Positions 44,392 to 57,515 of a DNA stretch of 64,000 nucleotides are shown here, piece after piece (position 1 is the stretch's first letter; every line of letters begins with the position of its first letter). The stretch is taken from contig LLCB01000134.1 of the NCBI GenBank assembly GCA_001414345.1, positions 62,001-126,000 of the forward strand, given 5' to 3'. A model generated the notes under the pieces. The model did not search any database, was not told the DNA's origin, and was given only the letters and a program-made list of their open reading frames with translations. Source of the stretch: Hymenoscyphus infarciens (taxonomy: Eukaryota; Ascomycota; Leotiomycetes; Helotiales; Helotiaceae). The translations under genes were made by a program, and so were the position numbers.

Positions 44392-47300
44392 TCATGACCA
44401 TTTGATATCCCCACTAGGCTGTCGTCCTTTTCGTTTAGAATTCAACTGAGGTGCCGTCCCATGTATCACCGACGGGCGCGACGACTCTCGCTGCTGCTCC
44501 CGCGAGTTCTCTCGTGAATGCTCTTTCGCACGACCTCCATTATCCCTTCTCGAGGACGCAGTCGGTTCTTCTCTATTCGTAGGTGTACTAAGAGAAGACC
44601 GCGACGTTCGTAGCATCGAGGTGCGTGGCAATCGACTTTTGCTCGTCGAAGAGCCACCCGGAATTTCAGCACTCGTCCTTCTCGGTATCTGTGGGATAGC
44701 GCCGCCATCTCTACTCCTTGGTCGATACAACATGGCATCGCCACTGGAAGTCGCCGCCACTCTTCTTGGTGTAATACTGCCATCAACGAACGACGATTGC
44801 TGGGCTCCCCGGCTAGCGTGCGTGGGCGTGATGGGCGTTGATACACTCGACTGCAAGGAAGGAGGAGTGTATGAGTTTGTTCGTCTTGTGCCTTGTCCTG
44901 ATCGAGATCGTGATGCGCTGCTAGTCTCCTGGTCTTTCTCGAGACCCAGTTTGACTAGGTCACTTGCCATGTTCCTCACGAGAACGGCCGAGTCGCTCTC
45001 AGCCAGATGCTCAATGGCTTCGAATAACTTGTGTCGCCGTATGCTCTGCGATCTATCGTCACTTGGATCGCATATGCTACGAACAATTCGCAGAAGATTC
45101 AATCTAACGACGGCTTTTTTGTGGTTCAACTTTTGGAGAACCCCGGAAAAGAGGTCCGGACGTGCTAATGAGACAGCGACTGGTGAGCTTAATCTCAAGA
45201 GCTTTTGCAAAGGCTCGAGAAGATTATAGTCAAAGGCACTAGCTTTTGGTGCATTGAAGCATTGGACAATGGCTTCTATGAAGTTACCTTCGAGCAGTGA
45301 TTTCTCAACCCTTGCAGTCTCTTCTTGAAGCCTGACAAGTATTGTCAGTAAGGTCCAACACAAGGATTACATGAAAAACTCACCAGATGAATATAGCATC
45401 CAAAGCAGTCACCTGCCAATATTGGTCCTCCAGAAGAGACACGTAAAACTGCAGTCCCTTATTTTGCCACAAGTACTTCCTTCCAAGCTTGCCAGAATGC
45501 GCCATATCGCAAAGTATTGGGAGAGCAAACTCCTTCGGCGGTCGTTTCGTCTTCATGATCTTTTGTAGTAACGGTATAATACCGTTCATTGCAGCGTCTT
45601 CCTGTCTCGCCTTACTTAAGCGACACAGATTGTACATGGTATTCAGAACTTGATTAGATATTTCGCGGAAGTGAACGGTGGTCTTTTTCATACTAGCACT
45701 TAACAAGTCAATCAGTAACTCGATGGCGTTTGCGGCATGGAGACTGTCAAGTGTAGTCGATAACATTGATAAGTTCTTGATAAACTTCAACATGGTGATT
45801 TGATGTGCCGGTGTCATCCTGCAGAGATCTTTAAGAACACCTGGTTGATGTTAAAACAATTCAAATCGTACAACTGAAATTCTTACGTTTGAGTACAACA
45901 CGATCGGCAACCACCTCTTTGACGTAATTTTCTGCCTGCGAAAATAGATAGAAAATGTTGACGATTCGTCCCTCAATAAGCTCAGAAAGCCCGTCGTCTT
46001 CATCAAGAACCCGGTCAAGGACTAAGGCGAGGGGAGAAAGAATTTTGCTTCTAGAAAATATGCGACAAAAATCGTTTTTCGGAGTTGGTCCCTACATATT
46101 GTAAGCAAGAAAAGGTATCACAAAAATCTGTATATATACCTGAAGCTCAAACACACTCCAAACCCCATTGACTCCAATCAACACCAAATCCTTCGACTCA
46201 TCGTAGTCTTCATCCAGAAACTCGACAAGAACATTCAAACCACCAGCACTAACAAACATCTGAAGAGTCAATGTTGATGTTTGGTACATCTGTCGTACAA
46301 ATGCTGCTGCCTCGAGTCTAATTTCGGTCGAATATTGCCTGGCAGCAAATTTCGTAATAATGGGTATTCCACCCACGAAACATAAATTCTCTTGAATTTC
46401 GACGTCATCTAAAATGATGCTATTCACTACTTTCAACAGACGTAATATCATACTTTGGCGACTTTTGAGTGTACAAGGTTCCAAGATTTCCAGTATAGGA
46501 AGCATTCCGTGAGCGCTGATTATGAGGCTCTTCGCATCCACGGACTCGTAAAGAACATCGAGAAGTTGTTCCGAAAGTTCTGAAAGGGTATCCGGATCCT
46601 CAGTCACTTTCAGAGAGCTGACCAAACCTTCAACGAGGGTACAAAGTCGTGCATGTTTATCACGAGCTATGTTAGCTTGTAGATCCATTTCATCAAATCC
46701 TTGTTCCAGCGAAGCAAATGGGTCGTCCTCGTCATCCTCGTCACCGAGCCAGGATTTGTTTGAAAGTTTGGAATGTAGCATGAGGGTCCCAACACCATCC
46801 TCTGAACCTACGTCGCTTTCAGCCTTTTCGACGATGGAATCTCCTTGACCGAATATGTCAGAAAAGTCTTCATCGTCTTCGTCCTCGGCGTATCGTTGTA
46901 TCTCTACCGAAGATTTAGATCTACGCATAGCAGGATCTTCTCGAGGAGCCAAAGCGCCTCTCGTGCTTCCGTGGACGTTGGTGATAGGTGAATGAGCGGA
47001 ACGTGGTAAACTTGTTAGATCTGAAGGATGGAAGAGTTTGGGTGAAAGCGCATCGTCCTTCGAAGCAAGTTAGCAATCACTATCAATGACAGAGTTGATC
47101 TTTAAACTAACCTTAATGATGTTCAGTCGCCGGTTAAAGGCAACATCTGTGTCTACAAATATGTCCGAGTAGTCGTCCATCGAGGGTTCCTTGAAAGGAG
47201 CAGCTGGTCTTTGGGGGAGGGAGAACTTGTTTTCGGCGTGAGCTTTGATTGGCGATTTAGGTCTTGGGGGCGGCATGCTGGCCGAAGCCTTTCTCGAGAT

Positions 47301-49187
47301 ACTTTTTGGTGCAACAGCCGGCTTAATATCCTGGGTTATCACCGTAGGCTTGATTCGGTATGGTCGAATTGTTTCGAGCTCATGAGTATCAGCCTCCATT
47401 GGTTTGTGTGGTCCCCTAATAGTTACAAGGTCACCCTCGAAATTGCTGTCCCAGTTGTCGTTCTCGTCATTGGTAGAATCGAACGAAGCATATGCTTTCA
47501 AGCGATCAGAAGAGAGCTTTCCACCGAAATTGTCATGTGGTTTGAATTGAGGAAGATGGAGGGCGCTAGGTGATATCGAGGAAGCAAAGTCATCATCCCA
47601 GTTATCGTCGGCTACTCCACTAGTGGTTAGTGAGGGGGGACAATGCTGCCAGGATTGTTACATACAAGTCGTTTCAGGCGACCGAAAAGCTTCGGCTGAC
47701 TGTTTTGGTTTTGCCAGGGAAAGCGGGCCCTTAGCTGGTGTTATAAGGCCAGGATGGGTTTGTTCATTGTTTTGAACACTTCGAAGAGGCGGATCTCGAC
47801 GAAGAGGTAGGGGACTAGCCATGGAAGATCTGGCTGAAGCTCGAAAAGAACCAGGACCGGGTGGTGACCTCAGAGCCTCATTCCATTGCTTGACCTCTTC
47901 TACAGCTTCATTGAAGTTCGCAGGTGGCTTCGCAACTGGGGCATCCGTTCGTCGGGACCCCATAATCCAGGCGTGCTTCAGCAACTTGCGGGCAGAAACT
48001 CTGAGATTGGGATCCTTTTGGAAACATTGCATGAGAAAGTCTCGAGCAGCCTACTCGCAGTCAGAATATTCTAGTAAAGTTAATGATCATATATGTTAGA
48101 AATAGACTTACAGGTGAGACACCCTCTGGCAATGGTGGATGGTCGTCATTAACAATGGCAAATAGTGCTGGCATGGGAGCCAGTTTATGGTACGGAGGTT
48201 TTCCTTCCAGCAATTCAATAACAGTGCAGCCCAGACTCCAGATGTCCGAAGCTGGAGTTGCACCGGAGAGTTGTATTATCTCAGGGGCCATCCAGTAAGG
48301 TGTTCCTACAACCTGTGCTTCTTTATCCGCTCCAGCCAACGTGCTTGTCGAGACGCCAAAATCTGCCAATTTAACCTTTCCATCCTTGGTGGTAAGGATG
48401 TTTGCTCCCTTGATGTCACGATGTATGACACCTTGATCGTGAAGATATAGAAGTCCGAGTAGAATTTGACCCATATAAACCCCCACAAGGTTTTCTGGGA
48501 ATTTTCCGTAGCTTTTACATATTGAATGCAGTGACCCGTTTTCACAATACCTGGGAATAATTAGACGACGGTGAGTGGAGTGTGCTGCAAAACTTACTCG
48601 AGAATAATGTTAAGGCAATCTGAAGACTTGACGAAGCCCAGGTACTTGACAATATTATCATGCTGCCAGGTATTAGAAAACACTCACTACCACTTTCACT
48701 CTGGACTTAACTCACATTGAGATTCTTCAGTAGGTCTATTTCGGCCTATTTCGTCATGTTAGTTCCTCCGGCTTGGAATAAACAAAGAGGGAAATTATAC
48801 CTCAATCATCCGCAACTCGCTCCTTGGGAGGTCTCCTAGCTTAATTTGCTTGACTGCCACAGCTTCTCCAGTACCCCAATTGAAGGCTTTGTATACTGAA
48901 CCAAATGCACCCTTTCCCAGACATTCTCCTAGACGCTAAATCCACATATAAGCCCATATACCTGCCAGCGTTGTTGGGGAGGGACTCACATAGTCCTTGA
49001 GTCCAGGATCTTGGAGTGCCTTCTCCTTGACTGCTCCACCATCTCTCCTTGGTGTACCAGGTGTTCGCTCGGCCTTGCCATGACCGCTCCCATTCCCATT
49101 TCCGTTTCCGTTCTGCCCGCCACCACTCCCACTACCACTGCCTGATCTGCCATTTTGTTGGCGGTCCGAAGGGGGGTGGGAGACCAT
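44392..49187 (-). CDS. sepH: Septation initiation network kinase SepH/Cdc7
   Basis: Eleven exons (49187-48990, 48935-48801, 48745-48716, 48662-48598, 48550-48112, 48050-47666, 47614-47112, 47057-46140, 46091-45887, 45840-45384, 45331-44392) give 1424 residues. After a Gly/Asn-rich leader the kinase domain spans about 67-315: GKGAFGSVY loop, VAVKQ lysine, [22 protein letters not shown] and SDIWSLGC. A long acidic, disordered linker follows. Then comes an armadillo-like helical region ([10 protein letters not shown] through [14 protein letters not shown]) and a basic Ser/Arg tail ending GDIKWS. SepH (S. pombe Cdc7, yeast Cdc15) acts at the spindle pole body upstream of the Sid2/Dbf2-MOB1 kinase to trigger septation. 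The frame continues 33 codons upstream without an ATG, so the first in-frame ATG ([11 protein letters not shown]) was taken. All introns are GT-AG and the phases agree. Confidence 0.92.
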
Positions 49188-50423
49188 GACCTCGTCGTCG
49201 TTTCGGGGCTTGGAGAAGTCGAGGCGGTGGAGGCGGTTGTTGTTGTTGATGAAGATGCTCTGCTTTGGAGCACGGGGAAAGCTCACATCCCAACCATCAG
49301 GTTGTCGTTGGTCGTTTCACGTCGCGGTTCGCGGGGTAAGGATTATTGCGGATATTATAGGCGATGCTCCCAGCTTTAGTTGTAGGCTCAAGCTCTAACG
49401 AGTAAAGTGTAGTGCAGTGCCGATTGCCTGCCAAGGTATATTCCAATCGGAGCTGTGACGTTCGCCGCGGGATGTTGAATTGGAAAGTGGCAGATCGGCG
49501 GCACATACTCTGTAGCAATGTTAATGTTTTTTCTTCTGGTGAAGTCGTTGGTTGTTTTGCTTGTGGGCGGCGCTGGCTTGGAAGAAGAAATTGCAACAAC
49601 AAAAGAGCAAACAGGTCGTTTTGCTGGGAGTCGCGACCTGCATGTGCTGCTGTTCAATGTAAGGCTGAGGTCCGACCCTCAAATCAAAATGAACCAGCGA
49701 GAAAAGGTCCAGCCACACTATTGGATCTGCGGACCTGGTACGGCAAAATAGCAAAATATATATTATGTGTTTCACATTTTCTGGAAGCCCTGCGGTTGAT
49801 CTTTCATTGGGTCAACCAAACGCACGTAAGACGGCCAATTACTACACCTTGTTATCACAAGCATCGCATTCATCCTTTACAGCCCTGGTACCAGTGGGAG
49901 TTGCCGTCTATTTTCCACTCTCAGCCTCAACCCCTGCAGGCTAAGCAAGATCTTGGAGCAGGTATTATGTTCAAGTAGTACAGAGAGGGGTAACAAAATC
50001 TGGTGGTGCATATTCATAATCAAACTTGGTATTTATTCAGTTAAAAGTAAAGACTATGTACTATGAAGAGCTAGCGAATGAGCTTTTGCCATTCGCTACT
50101 GATGCAGAAAGCGAGCAAATGTAAACATTGCCCAGTAAATCCGCCAAACTCCATACCTGCAGTGTTCCCCGTCGTAAGCGAACAATGAAAATCGAAGCAG
50201 CCTCATAAATAGAGGTAAATCCATCAACTATCTTCCAGCAAGGCAAAGACAACTCCATATCCGTGCCAAACGCCCCTTATCCCAAAAGTCGAATGTGCAA
50301 ACTTTTTGCGTAGCAGAACCATATTCTACAGTGGTATCACAATTGTGTGCCCTCAGACTCCTTTTCCCCCACATTAAGTTCATTGAGAAGCGCAACCGAT
50401 GACCAGCCTTGTGCCCGCCAATA
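49188..50423. other. Spacer, SepH 5' flank
   Basis: 1.24 kb. A 188-residue plus-strand frame (49412-49978) has no conserved motif, is Cys/Arg-rich in an implausible way and overlaps similar antisense frames, so it was not accepted. No repeats of note. Confidence 0.5.
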
Positions 50424-51882
50424 TCAAATCGTGGGCTCGCGGCGGAGATTACGGCTCAGTCCCGCTGATGCCCACCAGGAATCTGGTATGTCATCACGTT
50501 CCGCAAGACGCGATATGATGCTACGCATTCCTCCTAAACCCTCTCCATCGTTCGTTATGTCGTTGGCGGAAGCTTCGTCTGGCGGAGCTAAAACCGCTTC
50601 CGCGTAACTCCTCCAGGTTTGTGCTCCATTTGGTCGTACGAAGTTATTAAGGCCGTACATATCCTCCTCCTCCTCCTCGGTATTCGATCCAGACTCTGAG
50701 ACGTCGCAATCCCGAGCTGGTGTCTGCCCATCAGATGGACCCGTGCTAGTCATCGAAGTGCTAGCTGAAACCACTGCTGAAGCCGTACTTGAAGATGCTG
50801 CTGCTGCCGCAGAAGTAAATGACGAACCAGCGCTAGGAGGTTGAGGATCCGGAGTAATACTTGTTAAAAGCGTATCCCAAACCGCTCCATTTTCGGGGCT
50901 CAAACTTCGGTCTCTGTCGCCCAACCCATCGGCATAAGCTTGTCGAGCTGGTATTCGTGCCCTTTCAAGGTTGGTCCTGCTGGTCCTCGCTGGAGGCCCC
51001 ATTCGGTCTGAAAGTGTGGGTCTGATCGATCGCTAAATAAAATGTTAGTTTGAGATCAATTGAATTAAGAAGAGCTGTCAGATATACCAGCATTGAAAGA
51101 TCAAAATTGGTACTCGTTGAGAAGATCATAACAGGTTGGGAAACATACTTCGCCTGAGAACAATGATGGGCGCCCGGAAAACCCACGCGGCTCGGAATCT
51201 TCCAATGCGCGCCGTGTTTGTTCTTCCTCTGCTTCTGTTGCCTGTCTGTGTGCGATTGCAAGCGCGTGTCCATAAGGCGATATCCGGGAGTGTGGGGAGT
51301 CGGAACCGTGTCTGGCCAGAAATTCGAGGTCTGTATCTGTGTATGGAGGGGTTGGGGCGGGATTTCGCGCCAGTCGTTGGAGTTCTGACCTTTGACGTAG
51401 GCGACCGAGTTCGCCCCTTCGGAAAGAGTAGTAGTCCCTTGTTTCTGGGACTGGGGGCATGATTGAAGGTCCGTCTTCGTCTGGTTCATTGCCGCGCCCA
51501 TGTCGCCCTAGTTGGATGCGAGAACGCAGATATTCGCGTTCGAGTTCACTTTCGCGCTCGGCTATGCGAGCTGCTTGCCTTTGTATCGACTCGGTCGTGG
51601 ACAATTCGCCTGGAGTGAGGGATGGATCTCGTTCCAATTCGTGTGAGTTTGGCTCGTTGGTCATGGATAGGAGACGCCGCCGCCTTGCTTCGAGCGCCTG
51701 TGAACGCGCAGTGCTGCCACGCACCGTGCGATGACGGCGAATGGCAGACCGAGGGACGGCGGCGGTTTTTTCTGAGGCTTTGGATGCCACCTCAGGCTCG
51801 ACGGGGGCAACGAACAATCTGATCTGGTTAGCTTTGCATGCATGAGCGAGGAAAAGAGGCTGAAAACTTACGGCAAACCCAT
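50424..51882 (-). CDS. Conserved fungal protein of unknown function, Ser/Arg-rich
   Basis: Three exons (51882-51872, 51818-51149, 51032-50424) give 429 residues. The first exon is only 11 bases (MGLP), joined through a textbook intron (gtaagt, ctaac branch, cag) to LFVAPVEPEVASKASEKTAA. Features in order: a basic Arg-rich stretch (SAIRRHRTVRGSTARSQALE), a charged helical segment (ARIAERESELEREYLRSR), a disordered middle, the motif WDTLLTSITPDPQPPSAGSS at about two thirds, a poly-Ala/Ser run, an acidic EEEEEDMYGL patch and the ending SWWASAGLSRNLRREP. The WDTLL...PDPQPPS motif seems to be the best-conserved part, suggesting a docking segment. No enzymatic domain or membrane segment is visible. 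It is divergent from FOL3. Confidence 0.8.
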
Positions 51883-52471
51883 TTTTGCGGTTGGAAGAGT
51901 CGAATGGGGGAAATAAATTGGGGGAGAATGACAATGGCAGGTTCGCGACACGGAAAAAGATGCTTTGGATGAAGATGGAGTTGGTGGTATTTTATCGCGA
52001 TGGATATTCTCGTCGGTTGGTTGGATGCTTGATCGCGAAGAGGTGGGCGATTTGGGTTGGGGCTGCACCAAATGGCGCTAGTAGCCCAACTAGGCTTAGC
52101 GTTGGTCTGCACAACATTTCAAGGGTTAAAGGGGGGAGTTGCGGAGGAGGCTGAGAAGCTAAAAGTTCGGTCGCAAGTTCAAGTCGTCGCCAACTCCATC
52201 AAGCCAGCAAATCGTCGTCCGCCAGTCGAAACAACACTCATCGCGATAATTGGTGTTGATGGCCACTGCTACCTCATTTTCTACCTCACCGCTCGTTCTT
52301 GCTACACCAAGCCCTCCCCACAGCTCGCCAGCGCATACATTTAACGACCGCTAGTCTTCAGAGCATGCAAATGGTGCATGGCCTACTCGCAAACCGCATG
52401 AATGCCTCTAGTGAGATAGCATCGTAATACTGGTCTGGTGTAGAACAATTGGAAGCGGTCAAAAGCACAAC
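51883..52471. promoter_or_regulatory. Shared divergent spacer upstream of the unknown protein and FOL3
   Basis: 589 bp between outward-facing starts. No gene; both promoters must lie here. Confidence 0.45.
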
Positions 52472-53713
52472 ATGATCGAACTCGGATTAGGGCGCATCGG
52501 TCGCCTGGTCTTGCAAACACCCCAACCGTGGAAAGCTATACACGTTGCCGGTACGAATGGCAAGGGCTCGATATGTGCCTACCTGTCTGCAATGCTACAT
52601 GCAAGTGGCGTGCGGGCCGGTCGATTTACTTCCCCGCATCTGATAGACCGATGGGATTGTGTAGCCATTGACCAGCATCCCGTTCTCGAGTCGACTTTCC
52701 GTCAAGCAGAAGGAGCGGTGCTGAGGAGAAATCGAGAGGAGGCCATCGGAGCCTCGGAATTTGAACTTCTCACAGCGACTGCATTCGAGGTGTTTGCAAA
52801 AGAAAAGATTCAGATGGGCGTGGTAGAAGTTGGTTTGGGTGGTCGACTTGATGCTACAAACATCTTGCAAAATAAGGCCGTCACGGTCATATCTAAAATC
52901 GGTCTGGATCATCAATCCTTCTTGGGGAACACAATTGAAGGAATCGCCCTTGAAAAGGCGGGAATAATGAGGCCTGGTGTGCCCTGTGTGTTGGATAGGA
53001 GCAATTCCCCAGCGGTTCGAAGGGTGGTCGAAGAGCATGCCGAGGAAATAGGAACAGATGTGGTTTTGAGTTCAACGGAATCTGCATTTCTCGATGAGTT
53101 GTCCCAGGAAGATTTTGAGCCTCACCAATGGGAAAACCTCGCATGCGCCTATGCAGCATTCCAGTTGGCTTATACAAAGCTAGAATCGCCATTACATCGT
53201 CTGCAACCTGCCATTCAAAGTTTGAATTGGCCTGGGCGCCTCCAAACCGTTGACATTCGGAGCATTACTGGTAGACGGGAGCCTGTCGTCCTTGATGGAG
53301 CCCATAATGTACAATCGGCCGAGGTCTTGGGGTCATATGTCAACAACAAACTTCGGAAAGGAAACAAGGTGACGTGGGTGTTAGCGGCATCGCGAGGAAA
53401 AGAATTGCAAGGCATACTCAACCCTCTGCTCAACCCAGGCGATTGTGTTGCTGCAGTTGAGTTTGGATCTGTGGATGGGATGCCATGGGTTCAAGCCATG
53501 CCATCGCATGATATCCTATCTGCTGTTTCGAAATCTGGACTTGATGCAAATCAAAATCACAACGCAGGTACCAACATATTAGATGCGATCAATTGGGCAA
53601 CTGCTGTTGCTGGTGGTGGCCCTATTGTTATTGCTGGAAGCTTGTATCTTGTTTCCGATGTATTGCGACTCTTGCGAGATGCCCAGAACCCGATAAATAG
53701 TATATTGGGCTGA
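52472..53713 (+). CDS. fol3: Dihydrofolate synthase
   Basis: A single exon of 413 residues belonging to the Mur ligase/folylpolyglutamate synthase family. The P-loop HVAGTNGKGS lies at 24-33, followed by RFTSPHLIDRWDC, the VVEVGLGGRLDATN block and the IGLDHQSFLGNTIEGIALEK segment that binds metal and nucleotide. The C-terminal domain carries LDGAHNVQSAEVLG. The short N-terminus (MIELGLGRIG) and total length fit Fol3-type enzymes, which add the first glutamate to dihydropteroate, rather than the longer Met7-type polyglutamate synthases; this subtype call is an inference. The start is the first ATG, directly before conserved sequence. No intron. Confidence 0.88.
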   Translation: MIELGLGRIGRLVLQTPQPWKAIHVAGTNGKGSICAYLSAMLHASGVRAGRFTSPHLIDRWDCVAIDQHPVLESTFRQAEGAVLRRNREEAIGASEFELLTATAFEVFAKEKIQMGVVEVGLGGRLDATNILQNKAVTVISKIGLDHQSFLGNTIEGIALEKAGIMRPGVPCVLDRSNSPAVRRVVEEHAEEIGTDVVLSSTESAFLDELSQEDFEPHQWENLACAYAAFQLAYTKLESPLHRLQPAIQSLNWPGRLQTVDIRSITGRREPVVLDGAHNVQSAEVLGSYVNNKLRKGNKVTWVLAASRGKELQGILNPLLNPGDCVAAVEFGSVDGMPWVQAMPSHDILSAVSKSGLDANQNHNAGTNILDAINWATAVAGGGPIVIAGSLYLVSDVLRLLRDAQNPINSILG

Positions 53714-56700
53714 TAGTCTAGTTTGTTTAATTCCCGACCAACAGGCGCTATTTTACACAGAGTGAGTTTTCTAAAAATGCCTCAAAGCGACTGTCTTAGG
53801 TTCTGGTTTCTCCTTCAACACAAGCGTAGTTGAGGAACAATTTACCTATATATATTTTTTGGATATCACACCCCAGTCACTGTAGGCATGCTCGCACTGG
53901 ACGGTAACCTCATTATTCCAACCCTCTAGGTTAATTCAAGATAGCCAACCCAAGTACTTGGGACAACTTCAGAATGTTTTGGTACATGATTGTCCTATCT
54001 ATTCAAGGTAATACAGGGTTGTACCAGAACATTAAAACAACGAGATAATACTGCCTCTTTTCTTAACTATTACAATGTATAGCTGACATACTCTTGCTTT
54101 GCTATGCTAAGAAAACCGTCGCGCCGTTATTTGCATTTGCCCTCCTAACAATAATACAATATCACAATATTTATCCTGTATTCTCGTAGCTCTAAATACT
54201 ATACGACACCCAAAAGTAATTCATAATAGTACCCTGTTTTTATATTGACATATTGCATGGCCAAATCTCTACTTGTGCAACCTCAACTTGACAAGTTCGC
54301 AATTTCGCTTCCGCAATTACATCTTTATCCCTTGGGTCAATTGTTTCTCAACCATGGAACGCGTGTCCTTTCCTTGCCTTTCTTAGAGACATATATATAG
54401 AACTTAAAAATCATACTACGTATGGTTATCCCCACCAACTCCCAGTAACCAAATCTCAACCAAGGTTCCATAATCATTAATCAAGCACCCCTTCCTCACA
54501 CTTTCCTTGTCTTTTCCTCGTGTGAAGCTTGTTTTCAACTCTCTTATTCTTTTTCGCTTCCCCGCCGTACCATCAAAACTCAGCCATGGACAAAATCCAG
54601 ATGCGATTATGCGACACTTTCTACGGGCAAAGGGTCTCCAAAGAAGAAAGATGAAGTTGGAAAGAAAAAAAAACCGTGCGTGGTTTTGGAGAAGACCCCC
54701 ATTACGGAATTCGGCAAGTGGGTTTGTTTAGATGGCGACATGAACCACCAGGTTGTACGTGCACTTATTTCTACTGTAAGAGATTCGGGTGATCCTTACG
54801 GAGTACGTGCGCTTTTCTTAAAATAGTCTTTGGGCTTTTGGTCCACATCCCGTTACCCCGTGCAGGATTTTTTTTCTTCTTTCCGGTTCGCTTTGAGTTT
54901 GAGCATGGGAAGGGATGTCCCAATGCCAAAGAGGTTTTGGATTACTTGCAGATTTCACTTTGACTTCTTTTGGATGGACGGGACTTGAACTTTTGCTCGG
55001 TTCGGTAGACTGATAACTTGAGTTTGAGAGTCCAAGAAGGCAAACTTGTTTAATATCGACAATCTTCTACCAAGGAATAAGATGTAAGGATTCCAAGGAG
55101 GGAACCGGCATGGTGAGGGAGTTTTCATGGAAAAAGGTCCAGTGTTGAGACTGATTTTTCGGTTCATTTCAGCAGAGAAATTCTTCTCTTGGAAAAAGCC
55201 CATGGAACTACGTATCTGGAAGCAAGGGTCCCACAGAAAATGCTTCAAAATTGATTGATGCAGGGCATTCGTCAGCTCATTGCTCGATGGTGTAATCCAC
55301 AACGGCACGGACACGCTGCCCAATGTATGGCTCGTGAGGGCATTCCCAGTCTTGGCATATTGTGAGCAGATGCAACGCATCTGAGACGGTGCCAGATAGT
55401 GCCAGGTAAATGAGATAATTATTCAAAGTAATTGCTTGCCCTGTTAGGAGAGGATAGTTGGAAGGGGGGAAAGTTGGTGCGAAATCCAAAAACAACAACG
55501 GATGTTCCTACTACCGACGACCATGAAGAACTCCCTTTCGTAATCCGTAACCTCGCAAAGTATTGAGCAGATGTTTGTGGTTGTTTCTGGGTTTGAGGGG
55601 TGCGGGTGTTTATGCCCCCACGCGCGCCCCCAAAGCAATGCGCCACCAGATGTAAGCGAAGGCAAGCCAAGCAGAGAAGGTAAGCCGAGGATTACTTTGT
55701 CTTTGTGGCGGGAATGACTCGCCCGCCTTCACGTCCAACGTCCTTCCAACTCCCCCAAACATCTATTTTAATCAACCCACAATTTGATAATAATCCAGCA
55801 ATCAAATTCCATCATCGCTCAACACCATTGATAAGGCGCCTCATGTGAGAACGAAACAGCGTCGCCACCTCGCGACAATACGAGTAGCCACGCAGGTTGC
55901 AAACCAAAATATGGGTTCACGGCAAGTCTCGACTCTTGACGCGCTCTAGACTTTGGATGTTGAGATGGAGAGAGAGGAACGGGACCACACCGCCATGCCT
56001 GCCCTGCTCTGGTCATGGGTAATCAAGGTCCAATATCAAGAGATCTCCACCCGGCGTTGAGGTCCGTCGTTGGCCTCGTGGTTCGTCCTCCTCTGCCCCT
56101 GTGCGGAGGAGCGATGAGTGGCTCTCGCCGCCCAATTGCAACTCTACACAGATAGGAAACGGCGGGCTCGGTGCAATTCAGCTGCAAGTCGCATCTCCCA
56201 TCTCCCATCATCAACGAACTTGGCCGGAAACAAGAGCTGGGACTTCTACGAGCTCCGTGTCGAGCCCCTTTTGCGCCCACTGTGGTTGAGGATCCAATTC
56301 TTCTGCCGCAACTTCGTTGTCTGGACATCGTCTGAAAATCTTGATTGTGCTGCTTTTCGCTACAGATCCGTGGCCGAAACTTTTGATACCCACCATGGCT
56401 TCAATAGACGCTGACCCGCTGGGATTGCAGCTGCATATCTCTTCCTGGATGGCATTCTTCTGCAGATCCAATGGCACAAAGCAGATCGCACTATCGACGA
56501 CGAACATAATGCACCAAAGCGGCAGGTGCAGACAGGGTTGAAACTGCCACGAGAACAGAGAAAACATGAGGCCATCTAGGTACACACTACTGTGTAGGTA
56601 CTGTACCATGTGGGCATCGAGCAGCTTGCCTGCCAACAAGAGCCAACAAGAGCCAACAAGAGCCAACAAGAAGGATGGAAAAGGGGCTCTTGGATTAGGT

Positions 56701-57515
56701 GCAAGCCAACATAGGTAATGTAACCCTCGTGGTTGCAATGGTAGGTTGCACTTTCCTTGTCCTTTTTTTTTTCTCCGTCATTATGGGCCTCCTCCTCTTT
56801 GCGCCTGACTCTTGGACCAGCGCAGCTACCATCTCATTAGGTGCCTATGAACCATATATCATATCTATCCTCCGTTTTTATTTGGAAGCTTCCATTTTCA
56901 TTGCACGGGCCAGCTAGTGCACTGAGTAGTCGTCGAGTAGCTTTCCCGGCAATTTGACTCGACTACATCTCTTTGCGCTTGCCCTCCAAGACCGCGCCGT
57001 TTTTCTTCTTCTCTGAGCAACGAGTCCTTTCCAACCTTTGCGGCGACTTTTCGCACCCGAGGGTTTTCCTCTCTTTTTGGAGAATTTTCTCTCCCCTTTT
57101 TTTTTTTGCCTCATTTTTTGCCTCATTTTTTGCCAGTTCTTCTGCTGTTCTTCTTCACACCAAAATCCAAACGTCACACCATTCCTTCAAAGAGCCGAGA
57201 ACAATAGGTGTTTTATCGGACCTAATCCTTATCAAAGTGGTGGCAACGGAACGAAAAAACTTTCCTTCACGGCACCCCTACCTAGACCCGGATAGTACAG
57301 CATCCTCCTATCCCCCCACTTTTTTTCCGGTAGCTAGGTACATCACCTCAGCGTGCAGCTTGCTCGTGCCCTATAGCAAACATCACCAACCACTGATACA
57401 TCCCGACACCAGTGGCTATACAACAATTGCTATTAAAAAGAGAGCAAATTTCCTCCCACCCCGAATAGGACATTGTTCACGCCCACCCAAGAAGAGTTGA
57501 CTAGGCGCAAGCGCC
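53714..57515. other. Long spacer upstream of the ThrE-type transporter
   Basis: 3.8 kb without a supportable gene. 53.9-54.4 kb is AT-rich. Several frames of 140-175 codons between 54.9 and 57.5 kb lack motifs, and overlapping antisense frames are equally long. From 56930 the sequence is C/T-rich with long T runs, typical of a long 5' leader for the next gene. Confidence 0.5.
56631..56670 (+). repeat. 10-bp tandem repeat (agccaacaag x4)
   Basis: Four head-to-tail copies, the first with one mismatch (tgccaacaag), in the spacer upstream of the transporter gene. Confidence 0.85.

Noticed and set aside
49412..49978. 188-codon plus-strand open frame upstream of SepH
   Set aside because: No domain, signal or conserved motif; composition is odd (many Cys, Arg, Trp); overlapping antisense frames are equally open.
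54955..57500. Several frames of 100-175 codons upstream of the ThrE-type gene
   Set aside because: Sense and antisense frames overlap heavily, none has motifs or plausible splice partners; treated as spacer and 5' leader.
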